This document shows positions 1 to 8,412 of a stretch of DNA of 46,602 bases, piece after piece. The stretch covers positions 36,115 through 82,716 of the forward strand of contig JALHPY010000007.1 of the NCBI GenBank assembly GCA_022842305.1, read 5' to 3'. The position numbers and the translations under genes are program-made. The stretch comes from Rubrivivax sp. GTDB lineage: Bacteria; Pseudomonadota; Gammaproteobacteria; Burkholderiales; Burkholderiaceae_C. Numbering within the stretch: position 1 is the first letter of the stretch; each line of letters opens with the position of its first letter. The notes under the pieces were generated by a model. The model searched no databases, had not been told where the DNA came from, and worked only from the letters and a program-made list of their open reading frames with translations.

Positions 1-289
1 GCCGGTGGTGATGCCACCAGCTGAGGCCCTGTTCTCGAGCTTGAGCACTATCGGGATACCGGCGGTGGGCGAGTAGACCCGTGCGGACAAGGTTTTGCGG
101 TCGGCCGTGAAGGGCACCGTGGCGTTCAGGAGCCCTAACGCGAAAGTCGCACCGCCCGAACGCAGCAGCGCATAGGCCGAGCCCGAGCCACCCGCTGGCG
201 GCGTTGTGGAGATACTGCCCGTACCGCCATTGGTGTCCGGCACATCGGTCGCGAGGATAGTGTCGAAGTTCGCTATCACCGTGCCCGCA
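1..289 (-). repeat. Tandem module repeat, copy 2 (in-frame, period 477 bp)
   Basis: Positions 1-289 repeat positions 478-766 at an offset of exactly 477 bp (159 codons) with only a few substitutions. The repeat is in frame with the lipoprotein gene and encodes a second copy of the jelly-roll-like module. The unit probably continues beyond position 1. Confidence 0.9.
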
Positions 290-1242
290 GGCTGCGCAAC
301 GGGCGCTGGAAGCAAGGTGATGTCGTCGAAGTAATAGGTCTTTCCTGGGGGGGCATCGACCGTGCCCAGGTTGGGAAGCAGCACGAGAAAGTCGTATGTC
401 TTGGTGGGATCGGCGCTGGTGAAGGTCCAGGTCAGGGTCTGCCAGCCGGCAACGACGGTTTCGTTGGCCTGTGTGTCGCCGGTGGTGATGCCACCAGCTG
501 AGGCCCTGTTCTCGAGCTTGAGCACTATCGGGATACCGGCGGTGGGCGAGTAGACCCGTGCGGACAAGGTTTTGCGGTCGGCCGTGAAGGGCACCGAGGC
601 ATTCAGGAGCCCTAACGCGAAAGTCGCACCGCCCGAACGCAGCAGCGCATAGGCCGAACCCGAGCCACCCGCTGGCGGCGTTGCGGAGATACTGCCCGTA
701 CCGCCATTGGTGTCCGGCACATCAGTCGCGAGGACAGTGTCGAAGTTCGCTATCACCGTGCCCGCACCGACAGGTGGCGGCGGAGGCGGCGGGGCGGCGG
801 CGTAGTTCTTTGACGTGCTCGCCGCCGCCGTGTTCGCGTTGCCAGTGATGTCGGCAAAGCTGCCCGCCGCAACGCTGACCGACATCGAGCCGGCGACGTT
901 GGCCGTGGGGGTCACCTTCACGGTGGCCTGGGAACCGCTGATGCGCAAGAAGTCGCTTGGCGTGCCGCCCGTCACGACCAAGTCGGTCGCATCGAAGCTG
1001 ACGCCCACGTCTTCGCTGAACACGAAGGTGAAGTTCACCGGGCCGGTGGCGGTGGGGGCCGGCGTGTCGTTGGCGATCGTCACCGTCGGCGGCGTGGAGT
1101 CAATCGCCCCGGAACCTGCCGCAACGCCGCCCCCACCGACCGGCGGCGGGGGTGCTCCGGCGTCGCCGCCGCCGCAGGCGCCGAGCAGGGCGCTGGCCAG
1201 CGAGAGGACGGTCATCGAGGTGAGCTTGGAGAAATGTGTCAT
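1..1242 (-). CDS. Modular surface lipoprotein with Ig-like domain and tandem 159-aa modules (3' end beyond window)
   Basis: The frame is open from ATG at 1242 to the window edge (414 codons), so the C-terminus is missing. The start is followed by a lipoprotein signal peptide with lipobox LLGAC, a Gly/Pro-rich linker, a bacterial Ig-like domain (about residues 48-150, beginning DSTPPTVTIAND) and then jelly-roll-like modules of about 159 residues ending in TYYFDDITLLPAP, a pattern common in carbohydrate-binding modules. At least two near-identical modules are visible. An AGGA stretch lies about 10 nt upstream of the ATG, and a LacI-type operator and promoter lie at 1296-1341. Its place next to GH81 and under the same operator suggests a glucan-binding protein or an enzyme whose catalytic part lies outside the window. 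The binding specificity is unknown. Confidence 0.75.
   Translation of the reverse strand, partial: MTHFSKLTSMTVLSLASALLGACGGGDAGAPPPPVGGGGVAAGSGAIDSTPPTVTIANDTPAPTATGPVNFTFVFSEDVGVSFDATDLVVTGGTPSDFLRISGSQATVKVTPTANVAGSMSVSVAAGSFADITGNANTAAASTSKNYAAAPPPPPPPVGAGTVIANFDTVLATDVPDTNGGTGSISATPPAGGSGSAYALLRSGGATFALGLLNASVPFTADRKTLSARVYSPTAGIPIVLKLENRASAGGITTGDTQANETVVAGWQTLTWTFTSADPTKTYDFLVLLPNLGTVDAPPGKTYYFDDITLLPAPVAQPAGTVIANFDTILATDVPDTNGGTGSISTTPPAGGSGSAYALLRSGGATFALGLLNATVPFTADRKTLSARVYSPTAGIPIVLKLENRASAGGITTG
478..766 (-). repeat. Tandem module repeat, copy 1 (in-frame, period 477 bp)
   Basis: This is the partner of 1-289. After 766 the similarity stops at the Pro-rich linker that joins the Ig-like domain. 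The few differences between copies (for example near 595 and 724) indicate recent duplication or ongoing homogenisation. Confidence 0.9.
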
Positions 1243-1295
1243 GGCGATGGGGTCCTGGCTGGGGTCGGGCGGGCGGATGAGCGCTGCGCGGAGCT

Positions 1296-1341
1296 TGAAA
1301 GCGCTTTCACGAAGAATATGACTGCGGCCGGTCGAAGGCAA
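1296..1341 (-). promoter_or_regulatory. Promoter with LacI-type operator for the modular lipoprotein
   Basis: On the minus strand a -35-like TTGCCT (1341-1336), a 17-bp spacer and a -10-like TATTCT (1318-1313) are followed 3 bp later by the perfect palindrome TGAAAGCGCTTTCA (1309-1296). The operator would cover the transcription start, which fits repression by the LacI-family regulator at 19737-20792. Confidence 0.8.
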
Positions 1342-1365
1342 GCCGGCCTGACCTGTCGCTTTCCC

Positions 1366-3648
1366 TTAGTTCGCGCGGGCCAGCGTGCCCGGCGCGACGT
1401 CAAGGGTCTTGCCGTCGCTGAAACGCACGCTGATGGGCGCCTTGCCGGCGTTGAAGGCAAGATAGGTGCGGCGCCCATCGGCGCGCTTGAAGACCGAATA
1501 CAGCGGCGTGTCGGCGCTGACGCCGAAGTCGGGCGGGCCCATTTCATTGAGGCTCAGCAGCCAGTGCAGCGTGTGCGAACGCGTCTCGCCGAGTTCGACA
1601 GCGCCCCAGCGGTTCCACTGTGCCAGCCCGGCCGCCGGGTCGGCCAGCGCCAGGTACTTGGCGAAGACGTCCTGCCAGATGTCGGCCGGGTCGACCTTCT
1701 TGCCACGTGCGGCCCAGATGGCCTGCTCTTCCTTCAGCGCATCGAGGTTGCGCCGGATGTAGGCCGGGTGCTGCCCGAAGAAGGTGGACGCGGTGGTGAT
1801 GGGCAACAGGTTGATGCCGGTGATCTGGCGCGGGTCGTCGGTCCACCAGGTGTTGTGGATGTACTTGCCGCCGAAGAGCTGCGCCACGTCGACGTTCTTG
1901 TACTCTGGCGCCAGCACCAGGCCGTGCACGTCGAACCAGTAGTGGTTGATGGCCTGCCACTCGGTGGCGTACAGGTAGGCGCCGAGGTCGCGCAGTTCGC
2001 GATTGCCGGTCAGCTCGCCCCACAGCACGAGCCCGGCCCAGGCGTTGATCGATTCCGACGACGACTCCTGGTTGTTGCCGTGAACACCATACTCACCGAC
2101 GCCGCCCAGGCCGTTGGCCCAGGCGTGGCCTTCGTAGACGTCGAAGTTGCGCAGGAAGGGAAAGTCGGCGCGGCCACGCTCGGCCGTGGCGATGTCGGCG
2201 ATCAGCAACTCGATCATCGCGCCCCACTGGTCACGGGCGATCCAGGCCGGGTCACGCAGGCCGATCTCGGCCGCCACCCGGATCCAGTAGCCGAACCAGA
2301 AGTGGTGGTCGTTGATCTCGGCGATGGCGCCGAACTCGTCCGGGTAGCTGGCCACCGCGCCCAGCGACTTGTCCAGGAAGAAGTAGCGCTTGGCGTCGCC
2401 GCCCCCCAGCCACTCTTCCATGCGCTTCTTCAGCATCGCCAGCAACTGGTCGCTCGCTTCCTTGTCGCCCTGCTGCTCGACCACATCCATCAGCTTGCTG
2501 ATGCGCTGCAGGCCCTTGCCCTGCCAGTACGCGCTCTTGCCTTCGGGCAGCATCATGCGGCGCGCATTGCGCTGGTCGCTCTTCATCAGATCGGCCAGTT
2601 CCGCCTTGCGCGGCGAGTCGCCCACCGCGGGCCAGTAGGGCACGAAGCCGGCGTAGGCATGGCGGGTCTTGAACTGCGGTGCCGCCAGCAGGCGCACCTT
2701 GCCGCGCACGGTGTCGTACGCCGCCCCCAGCTTGCCTTCGACCAGCGGATTCTGGAACCAGTGGTGCGGGTACAGGCCCTGCAGCGGGCCGTTGTCGGCG
2801 CCTTCCATGACCTGGGTGCTGGCCTTGAACGTGGTTTCCACCAGGCTCGCCGCCACGTCGTAGCGCCATTCGACCTTGGTGTCGGTGACGAAGGCGTAGG
2901 CGTGGCGCGAGAACAGCGCCAGCGTCTCGGCCTTGTCGTCGGGCAGCACCGCCGCCGAGACGTAGCGCTTGTCGGCCGGCAGGCGTGCCACCCACTCGGT
3001 GGCCGAGACCGACTCCCAGCGCGCGCCGGTCGGCGCGAACAGGGCGTAGGCCTTGCCCTTGACACGCAGCGCCAGCACCCGGGCGTCGGCGCCGCCGTCG
3101 AAGCGCTCGCCCGCAGCCGGCAGCCGCAGCCGCAGGTCACCGCGCGACAGTTGGAAGAAGGCGTAGGGGTTGCCGTGGGCCACCGTGACCTGCATGTCGT
3201 CGGCGCCGCGCGCGAACGAGATGTCGATGGACCAGTCGGTGACGCGCGCCAGCTTGGCGGTACCGGGCTCGAACGCGAGCGGAGAAAGCACCAGCGGATC
3301 GCGGTGCGGATAGCCGACTTCGGTGTCGCGGCGCTCCGAGGCCACGACCTCCTTGCTCGGCAGCACCATCTCGAAGCCGGCCGGCGTGGTGCGCACCGTC
3401 ATCGGCTGCACGAAGATCGGATCGGGCTTGGGGTTGAAGATCAGCGTGGAATACCACTGGCTGGTGGGCGCCGCCTTCTTCAGCATGGCCTCGGTCCGGA
3501 ATGGCGCCGCGGGCAGTGCCTTGTCGCTGCCCTTGGGCCCCATGAAGTAGGAGCCGGCGCCGGCCTTGGCCGGCTGGGCGTGCGCGATGGGCAGCGCGGC
3601 CGAAAGTCCGACGCAAAGCGCCAGGCCGAAACCGAGGAATCTGGTCAT
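1366..3648 (-). CDS. GH81 endo-beta-1,3-glucanase, secreted
   Basis: The 760-residue product matches glycoside hydrolase family 81, which cleaves internal beta-1,3-glucosidic bonds of laminarin or curdlan-type glucans. It starts with a Sec signal peptide (cleavage near PIAHA-QP). GH81 hallmarks are the DHHFWFGYW segment with the conserved Asp and the NNQESSSESINAWAG segment with clustered Glu. ATG 3648 was chosen over upstream in-frame starts because AGGGGA lies about 9 nt before it and the operator at 3694-3707 then falls in the 5' untranslated or promoter region. It is transcribed divergently from the porin operon. It probably acts in the periplasm or outside the cell as the first depolymerising step. 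Confidence 0.92.
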   Translation of the reverse strand: MTRFLGFGLALCVGLSAALPIAHAQPAKAGAGSYFMGPKGSDKALPAAPFRTEAMLKKAAPTSQWYSTLIFNPKPDPIFVQPMTVRTTPAGFEMVLPSKEVVASERRDTEVGYPHRDPLVLSPLAFEPGTAKLARVTDWSIDISFARGADDMQVTVAHGNPYAFFQLSRGDLRLRLPAAGERFDGGADARVLALRVKGKAYALFAPTGARWESVSATEWVARLPADKRYVSAAVLPDDKAETLALFSRHAYAFVTDTKVEWRYDVAASLVETTFKASTQVMEGADNGPLQGLYPHHWFQNPLVEGKLGAAYDTVRGKVRLLAAPQFKTRHAYAGFVPYWPAVGDSPRKAELADLMKSDQRNARRMMLPEGKSAYWQGKGLQRISKLMDVVEQQGDKEASDQLLAMLKKRMEEWLGGGDAKRYFFLDKSLGAVASYPDEFGAIAEINDHHFWFGYWIRVAAEIGLRDPAWIARDQWGAMIELLIADIATAERGRADFPFLRNFDVYEGHAWANGLGGVGEYGVHGNNQESSSESINAWAGLVLWGELTGNRELRDLGAYLYATEWQAINHYWFDVHGLVLAPEYKNVDVAQLFGGKYIHNTWWTDDPRQITGINLLPITTASTFFGQHPAYIRRNLDALKEEQAIWAARGKKVDPADIWQDVFAKYLALADPAAGLAQWNRWGAVELGETRSHTLHWLLSLNEMGPPDFGVSADTPLYSVFKRADGRRTYLAFNAGKAPISVRFSDGKTLDVAPGTLARAN

Positions 3649-3693
3649 GAACGTGTCCCCTGGGCCGTCCAGCGGCTGACGATGGATTCTTGT

Positions 3694-3707
3694 TGAAAGC
3701 GCTTTCA
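3694..3707 (-). promoter_or_regulatory. LacI-type operator upstream of GH81
   Basis: This is a perfect 14-bp palindrome TGAAAGCGCTTTCA, identical to the sites at 1296, 3831 and 19641. It lies 46 bp before the GH81 ATG. A convincing -10 hexamer is not seen here; TTGTCC at 3733-3728 could be a -35. Confidence 0.85.
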
Positions 3708-3798
3708 GTTCATCCTCGCGTTTTCCCGGACAAGCCGCGACGGACGACCGCCCGGACGCCACGGACCCGATCGCGGGAAAACACGCAGGTCGCGATCG

Positions 3799-3844
3799 TT
3801 GACGCGGGCAAGATGGAGCCACTATGCTTGTGAAAGCGCTTTCA
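3799..3844 (+). promoter_or_regulatory. Promoter with LacI-type operator for the porin operon
   Basis: TTGACG (3799-3804), an 18-bp spacer and TATGCT (3823-3828) form a good sigma-70-type promoter. The palindrome TGAAAGCGCTTTCA (3831-3844) starts 2 bp after the -10, so a bound repressor would block initiation. The porin ATG is at 3890. Confidence 0.85.
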
Positions 3845-3889
3845 GCTTGCGCCTCCCAAGCTCCACTCTCAGCCTACGGGTGACCCTGC

Positions 3890-5248
3890 ATGCACCACCA
3901 TCCTTGCTGCAACGAGCGCACCGCCTTGCCGGTCCGCGTGGGCGCGCTGGCACGCGCGTCGTGCATCGCCGTGGCCGGCCTGACGCTTGCCGCTTCGGCG
4001 GCGGCGATCGACTTCGGGCCCTTCTCCCTGACCGGCTTTGCCAAGGTAGAGACCGTTCGCACCAGCAGCTACTGCCCCTTGAAGGACTGCCAGGTCGAGC
4101 AGTTCGCGGGCAAGGAGTTCTACTGGTCCGATGACATGGTGCAGGGCAGGTCTTATGGCGGCGGCACCAACACCCTGACCTTGTTTCAGCCCTACCTGGC
4201 AGCCAACTTCAGCCTGCCCCGCGGCTTCAAGCTGTCTGGCCTGATGAGCCAGCGCTGGCGTGACGGCAAGCATGACTTCCCGGGCATCTGGTACGACAGG
4301 CAGGTCGCCATCAGCCACGAGGACTACGGCCGGCTGGCAGTGGGCGCCATGCAGACCCGTGCCTGGAGCATGGCCGACTACCCCTTCGGCAGCGACATCG
4401 GCGTGGGCGACCCCTGGGCTTCGTCGGGAGCCGGTTACGGCCTGCTGACCCGTGCGCTGCGCTACACCTCGCGCACCTTCGACGTGGCCGAAGGCGATCT
4501 CGTCGCCGAAATCACCCATGACATCGGCGTCACCGGCTGGACCCGGAACGAACCGCGCTTCTGGGAAGTCTGGCTGCAGTACCGCCGCGGTGACCTGGGC
4601 CTGGATTTCATGTACCAGGACGCGCGCAACGGCACCCCCAGCGCCTTCGGCCACGGCCCCTTCACCAGCCTGTTCTATGACAGCCAGTTCGACAAGGATC
4701 TGGGAGGCTCCAGCCAGGGCATCGCGATGATCATGGCCCGCTACCAGGTGGATTCGAAGCTGCAACTCTCAGCCGGCCTGCGCGGCAACCGCTGGAGTGG
4801 CGCCTACGCCAAGTTCCTGCAGTCCAAGACCGTCAACCCGCAAGGCTTCGACATCTGGAACAACCCGTTCAACGTCGACTGGAGCAAGGACCTGGGCGAC
4901 GGCGTCTACAAAGGCTACGCCGCCACCTCGGTCGACTTCGTTCTCGGCGCGCGCTACAAGTTCACCGACAAGTGGTCGGCCCACACCGGCATGGTCCACC
5001 TCGGCGCCGCCGCCACCGACAACCCCATGGACCGCGGCCAGTCGAACGCCGCCACGTTCAATTCGCTGGGTGTGGGCTACGACTACGGCCGGGGGCTGCA
5101 GCTCTACGGTCTGGCCGGCATGGTGAACTACGCCAAGCGCGGCCTGGCCCCCACCAGCATGCCGGGCAACCAGGCCTTCAGCAGCATCGATTCGCGCCTG
5201 AAGACCAGCGGCTGGTGGCTCGGTGCCGGCGCGACCTTCACCTTCTGA
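3890..5248 (+). CDS. Outer-membrane porin, probable glucan-oligosaccharide channel
   Basis: The 452-residue protein has a signal peptide (ending near TLAASAAA-ID) and alternating aromatic/polar beta-strand patterns throughout. It ends in GAGATFTF, the terminal-Phe signature read by the BAM machinery. It resembles large Gram-negative porins of Burkholderiales. It is the first gene of a plus-strand operon with GH17, GH30 and GH16 under the operator at 3831, so it most likely admits beta-glucan oligosaccharides. No TonB-dependent receptor is present in the locus. The substrate is inferred from context only. Confidence 0.75.
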   Translation: MHHHPCCNERTALPVRVGALARASCIAVAGLTLAASAAAIDFGPFSLTGFAKVETVRTSSYCPLKDCQVEQFAGKEFYWSDDMVQGRSYGGGTNTLTLFQPYLAANFSLPRGFKLSGLMSQRWRDGKHDFPGIWYDRQVAISHEDYGRLAVGAMQTRAWSMADYPFGSDIGVGDPWASSGAGYGLLTRALRYTSRTFDVAEGDLVAEITHDIGVTGWTRNEPRFWEVWLQYRRGDLGLDFMYQDARNGTPSAFGHGPFTSLFYDSQFDKDLGGSSQGIAMIMARYQVDSKLQLSAGLRGNRWSGAYAKFLQSKTVNPQGFDIWNNPFNVDWSKDLGDGVYKGYAATSVDFVLGARYKFTDKWSAHTGMVHLGAAATDNPMDRGQSNAATFNSLGVGYDYGRGLQLYGLAGMVNYAKRGLAPTSMPGNQAFSSIDSRLKTSGWWLGAGATFTF

Positions 5249-5273
5249 CATGCGCACGCGCGAGGTCCACTCC

Positions 5274-7001
5274 ATGAAGCACTCTCTCTTCGGCGTCCGA
5301 TCGATCCGTGCTGCGCTGGCCTGCCTGCTGGCCGTCGTCGTCGCATCCTGCGGCGGCGGTGATTCCATTCCGTACACCGGCGCGCAGGTGCGGCCGCTGA
5401 GCCCCGAGTTCACCACGCGCCGGGCGGTGGCCTATTCGCCCTATCGCACCGCCACCAGCGTCGACGGCCTGGGGGCCGAAGTCATTCCCAAGACCAACAT
5501 CCAAGAGGATCTCGACCTGCTGCTGGCGGCGGGCTTTCGGCTGATCCGCGTGTTCGACAGCGACGACAAGGTCGCCAGGCAGACACTGGAAGTCATCCGC
5601 GACAACCAGCTCAACCTCAAGATGCAACTGGGGGTCTTCATACAGAGAGGCGCCGACGCCGCCAACAAGGCCAACCTGGCGCGCGCAGTGGCCCTGGCCA
5701 ACCATCCCGACTTCAAGGACATCATCCTGGCCGTGAGTGTCGGCAACGAGAACATGGTGACCTGGTCTTTCAACAAGATCGAGCCCGAGATCATGGCCGG
5801 CTACATCAAGACGGTGCGCGACCAGATCACGCAGCCGGTGACCACCGACGACAACTACCTGTTCTGGGCCAGCGCGCCAACCGTCGTGACCGACGTGATC
5901 GACTTCGCGGCCCTGCACACCTACGCCGAGCTAGACACCTACTTCGACCCGACGCGCTGGGACTGGAAGTTCAGGAACGTGCCCGAGGCGCAGCGCGCCG
6001 TGGCGATGATGGACGGCGCGATCGCCGAAACCAAGCGGCAGTACCAGGAAGGCCGCGACTTCCTCGACCGCAAGGGCCTGTCCTACATCCCCATCATCGT
6101 CGGTGAGACGGGCTGGAACGCGGTCGACCTGGGCCGCCTCAAGTTCCGTGCCCATCCGGTGAACCAGAAGATGTACCTCGACCGCCTGGCCGCGTGGGCG
6201 GCCGAAAGCCGGGCCGGCAACGGGCCCAAGGCGGTGTTCTACTTCGAGGCTTTCGACGAACCCTGGAAAGAGGGTGACGACAAGTGGGGGCTGTTCAACG
6301 TAGAGCGTCAGGCGCGCTGTGCGATCCAGGAGATCAATGCCAACAACACGCCCGCAGGCAGTGCCACCTGGGTCTGGGAGCCCGGCAGCTGCGCCGAGGC
6401 CGACGCCTTGTTCTTCGTGGAAGCGATCGTCAAGACGCCGATCACCGTCAACAACTACGTCCTCTACACCGACCTGGCGCCGGGCGCTTCGGAAGTGCGG
6501 CCGACCGACCTGTTCTGGGACGCGTTTGACGGCAACACGGCGGTAGGACCCGAGATCACGTCCAACTACGCCCCGGGCGACGCCAGCCGCAGCCTGGAGA
6601 TCACGCCCCGCCCCGCCGGCTTCGGTTGGGGCTTCCTGAGACAGGCCCGCGACATCACCAAGACCGACAACCTGTCCAATTACGCCGTCACCGGGTCGCT
6701 GAACTTCTGGATCAGCACCACCTACCCCGGCAAGATCGAGATCGGCATCTCCACCGACACGCAAGACCGCGAGCCGCAAGAGGCCTACCTGCAGATCCAG
6801 CCCGGCAATTACGGCTACTGCAACACCGGCGCGTGGTGCCAGGTTTCGATCCCGCTGAAGGACTTCATCGCGGCGAACCCCAAGCTCGACCTGTCGCTGG
6901 TGCTGGCGCGCTTCATCATCGCCGATGTCTACTCACGCACCGGCAACACGCCGGGCAGCACGGCCAAGCTCACGATCGACGCCATCCACTGGTCCAAGTG
7001 A
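5274..7001 (+). CDS. GH17 beta-1,3-glucanase lipoprotein with C-terminal glucan-binding-like domain
   Basis: The 575-residue product starts with a lipoprotein signal (lipobox VVASC). A GH17 barrel covers about residues 45-370, with acid/base E159 in AVSVGNEN and nucleophile E278 in VGETGW, plus the family's FEAFDEPWK segment. The last about 170 residues (from RPTDLFWDAFDG) look like a beta-sandwich domain. ATG 5274 is preferred over TTG/ATG starts at 5223 and 5250 because GAGG lies 8 nt upstream and the lipobox is then correctly spaced. It lies 25 bp after the porin. It probably trims beta-1,3-glucan at the outer membrane. Confidence 0.88.
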   Translation: MKHSLFGVRSIRAALACLLAVVVASCGGGDSIPYTGAQVRPLSPEFTTRRAVAYSPYRTATSVDGLGAEVIPKTNIQEDLDLLLAAGFRLIRVFDSDDKVARQTLEVIRDNQLNLKMQLGVFIQRGADAANKANLARAVALANHPDFKDIILAVSVGNENMVTWSFNKIEPEIMAGYIKTVRDQITQPVTTDDNYLFWASAPTVVTDVIDFAALHTYAELDTYFDPTRWDWKFRNVPEAQRAVAMMDGAIAETKRQYQEGRDFLDRKGLSYIPIIVGETGWNAVDLGRLKFRAHPVNQKMYLDRLAAWAAESRAGNGPKAVFYFEAFDEPWKEGDDKWGLFNVERQARCAIQEINANNTPAGSATWVWEPGSCAEADALFFVEAIVKTPITVNNYVLYTDLAPGASEVRPTDLFWDAFDGNTAVGPEITSNYAPGDASRSLEITPRPAGFGWGFLRQARDITKTDNLSNYAVTGSLNFWISTTYPGKIEIGISTDTQDREPQEAYLQIQPGNYGYCNTGAWCQVSIPLKDFIAANPKLDLSLVLARFIIADVYSRTGNTPGSTAKLTIDAIHWSK

Positions 7002-7055
7002 GCCCCTTGCGGCGCGCCCGTCCTCGGTGGCGGGCGGACCGCCAGCACGCCTGAG

Positions 7056-8402
7056 ATGAGCTTGGCCTTGCGCAGCTTCCTGACGGCCCGCGACGGCGGC
7101 GCGCGCCTGGCCGAGCAGCCGCCCCTGCAACCGCTGCACGATGGGCACGAGTTGCCGCGCGTGATGGTCGATGCCACACGCGCCTTCCAGACGATGGAGG
7201 GCTTCGGCGGCGCCTTCACCGAGTCGGCGGCGGTGACCTGGGCCAGGCTGGGTGCGCCCCGGCGCGAGGCCCTGCTGCGCGACTGCTTCGATGCGCAGCA
7301 CGGGCACGGCTACACGCTGTGCCGCGTGCACATCAACAGCTGCGATTTCTCGCTCGGCAACTACGCGCATGCCGCGACCCCCGGCGACACCGCGTTGCAC
7401 GGCTTCAGCATCGAGCGCGACCGCCAGGCCCTGCTGCCCTTCATCAAGGCGGCGCAGGCCGTTGCCGCGCAGCCGATCAAGCTGCTGGCCTCGCCCTGGA
7501 GCCCGCCAGCCTGGATGAAGACCAACGGCCAGATGAACGACGGCGGCGCGCTGCGACCCGAGTACCGCCGCACCTGGGCCCGCTGCTACGTGCGCTTCAT
7601 CGAGGAGTACGCCAAGGAAGGCGTGCCGATCTGGGGCGTGTCGGTGCAGAACGAACCGGCGGCCCACCAGCGCTGGGACTCGTGCCTGTACAGCGCCGAG
7701 GAAGAGCGCGATTTCGTGCGCGACCACCTGGGCCCGGCGCTGCACGAAGCCGGCCTGGGCCACGTGAAGATCATCGTGTGGGACCACAACCGCGACCACA
7801 TGGTCGAGCGTGCGAGCGTGATGTACGCCGACCCCGAAGCCGCGCGCTACGTCTGGGGCACCGGCTTCCACTGGTACGGCGAGAGCCACTTCGACCACGT
7901 GCAGCTGGTGCACGACGCCTGGCCCGACAAGCAGTTGCTGTTCACCGAAGGCTGCCAGGAAGGGGGCCCGCACCACGGGTCGTGGCAGCTGGGCGAGCGC
8001 TACGCAAACGCGATGATCAACGACCTGAACCGCTGGACCGTGGGCTGGATCGACTGGAACCTGCTGCTCGACGAACAGGGCGGGCCCAACCACGTGGGCA
8101 ACTACTGCAGCGCGCCCATCCTGGCCGACACCGCGCACGACGCGCTGCTGCACCAGAGCTCGTACCACTACATCGGGCATTTCGCGCGCTTCGTGAAGTC
8201 CGGCGCGCGGCGGGTGCTGTGCGCCGCAACGCGGGCGGATCTGGAGGCCACGGCCTTCGTCAACCCCGACGCGTCGATCGCGGTGGTGGTGCTCAACCGC
8301 AGCGAGGCGGCGATCGCATTTGCACTGCGCGTCGGCCAGCAGACCGTGGCGGCCGAGTTGCCCGCGCGCTCGATTGCAACCTACCTGTGCAACACAGCCT
8401 GA
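7056..8402 (+). CDS. GH30 family glucanase/glucosidase, probable beta-1,6-glucanase
   Basis: The 448-residue protein is a GH30 enzyme: EGFGGAFTESAA near the N-terminus, acid/base E200 in VQNEPA, nucleophile E298 in FTEGC, and a C-terminal beta-domain (AFVNPDASIAVVVLNRS). Within GH30, beta-1,6-glucanases remove the 1,6-branches of laminarin and fungal glucans, which suits a beta-1,3-glucan locus. Glucosylceramidase-like activity on other beta-glucosides cannot be excluded. No signal peptide is visible and no earlier in-frame start exists, so it is predicted cytoplasmic although its neighbours are lipoproteins. Confidence 0.85.
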   Translation: MSLALRSFLTARDGGARLAEQPPLQPLHDGHELPRVMVDATRAFQTMEGFGGAFTESAAVTWARLGAPRREALLRDCFDAQHGHGYTLCRVHINSCDFSLGNYAHAATPGDTALHGFSIERDRQALLPFIKAAQAVAAQPIKLLASPWSPPAWMKTNGQMNDGGALRPEYRRTWARCYVRFIEEYAKEGVPIWGVSVQNEPAAHQRWDSCLYSAEEERDFVRDHLGPALHEAGLGHVKIIVWDHNRDHMVERASVMYADPEAARYVWGTGFHWYGESHFDHVQLVHDAWPDKQLLFTEGCQEGGPHHGSWQLGERYANAMINDLNRWTVGWIDWNLLLDEQGGPNHVGNYCSAPILADTAHDALLHQSSYHYIGHFARFVKSGARRVLCAATRADLEATAFVNPDASIAVVVLNRSEAAIAFALRVGQQTVAAELPARSIATYLCNTA

Positions 8403-8412
8403 GGGGAACGGC

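Noticed and set aside
1..766. CRISPR array suspected from direct repeats
   Set aside because: Repeat length (289 bp or more, period 477) and in-frame coding show a protein module duplication, not CRISPR. No CRISPR array was seen anywhere in the window.
1234..3696. 820-codon plus-strand open frame opposite GH81
   Set aside because: It is the antisense shadow of the GH81 gene. Its composition is Arg/Val/Gly-rich with no domain pattern, and GH81 on the minus strand has full family motifs.
5223..5273. Upstream start for the GH17 lipoprotein
   Set aside because: It would overlap the porin gene and bury the lipoprotein signal 17 residues inside; ATG 5274 has a good ribosome site.
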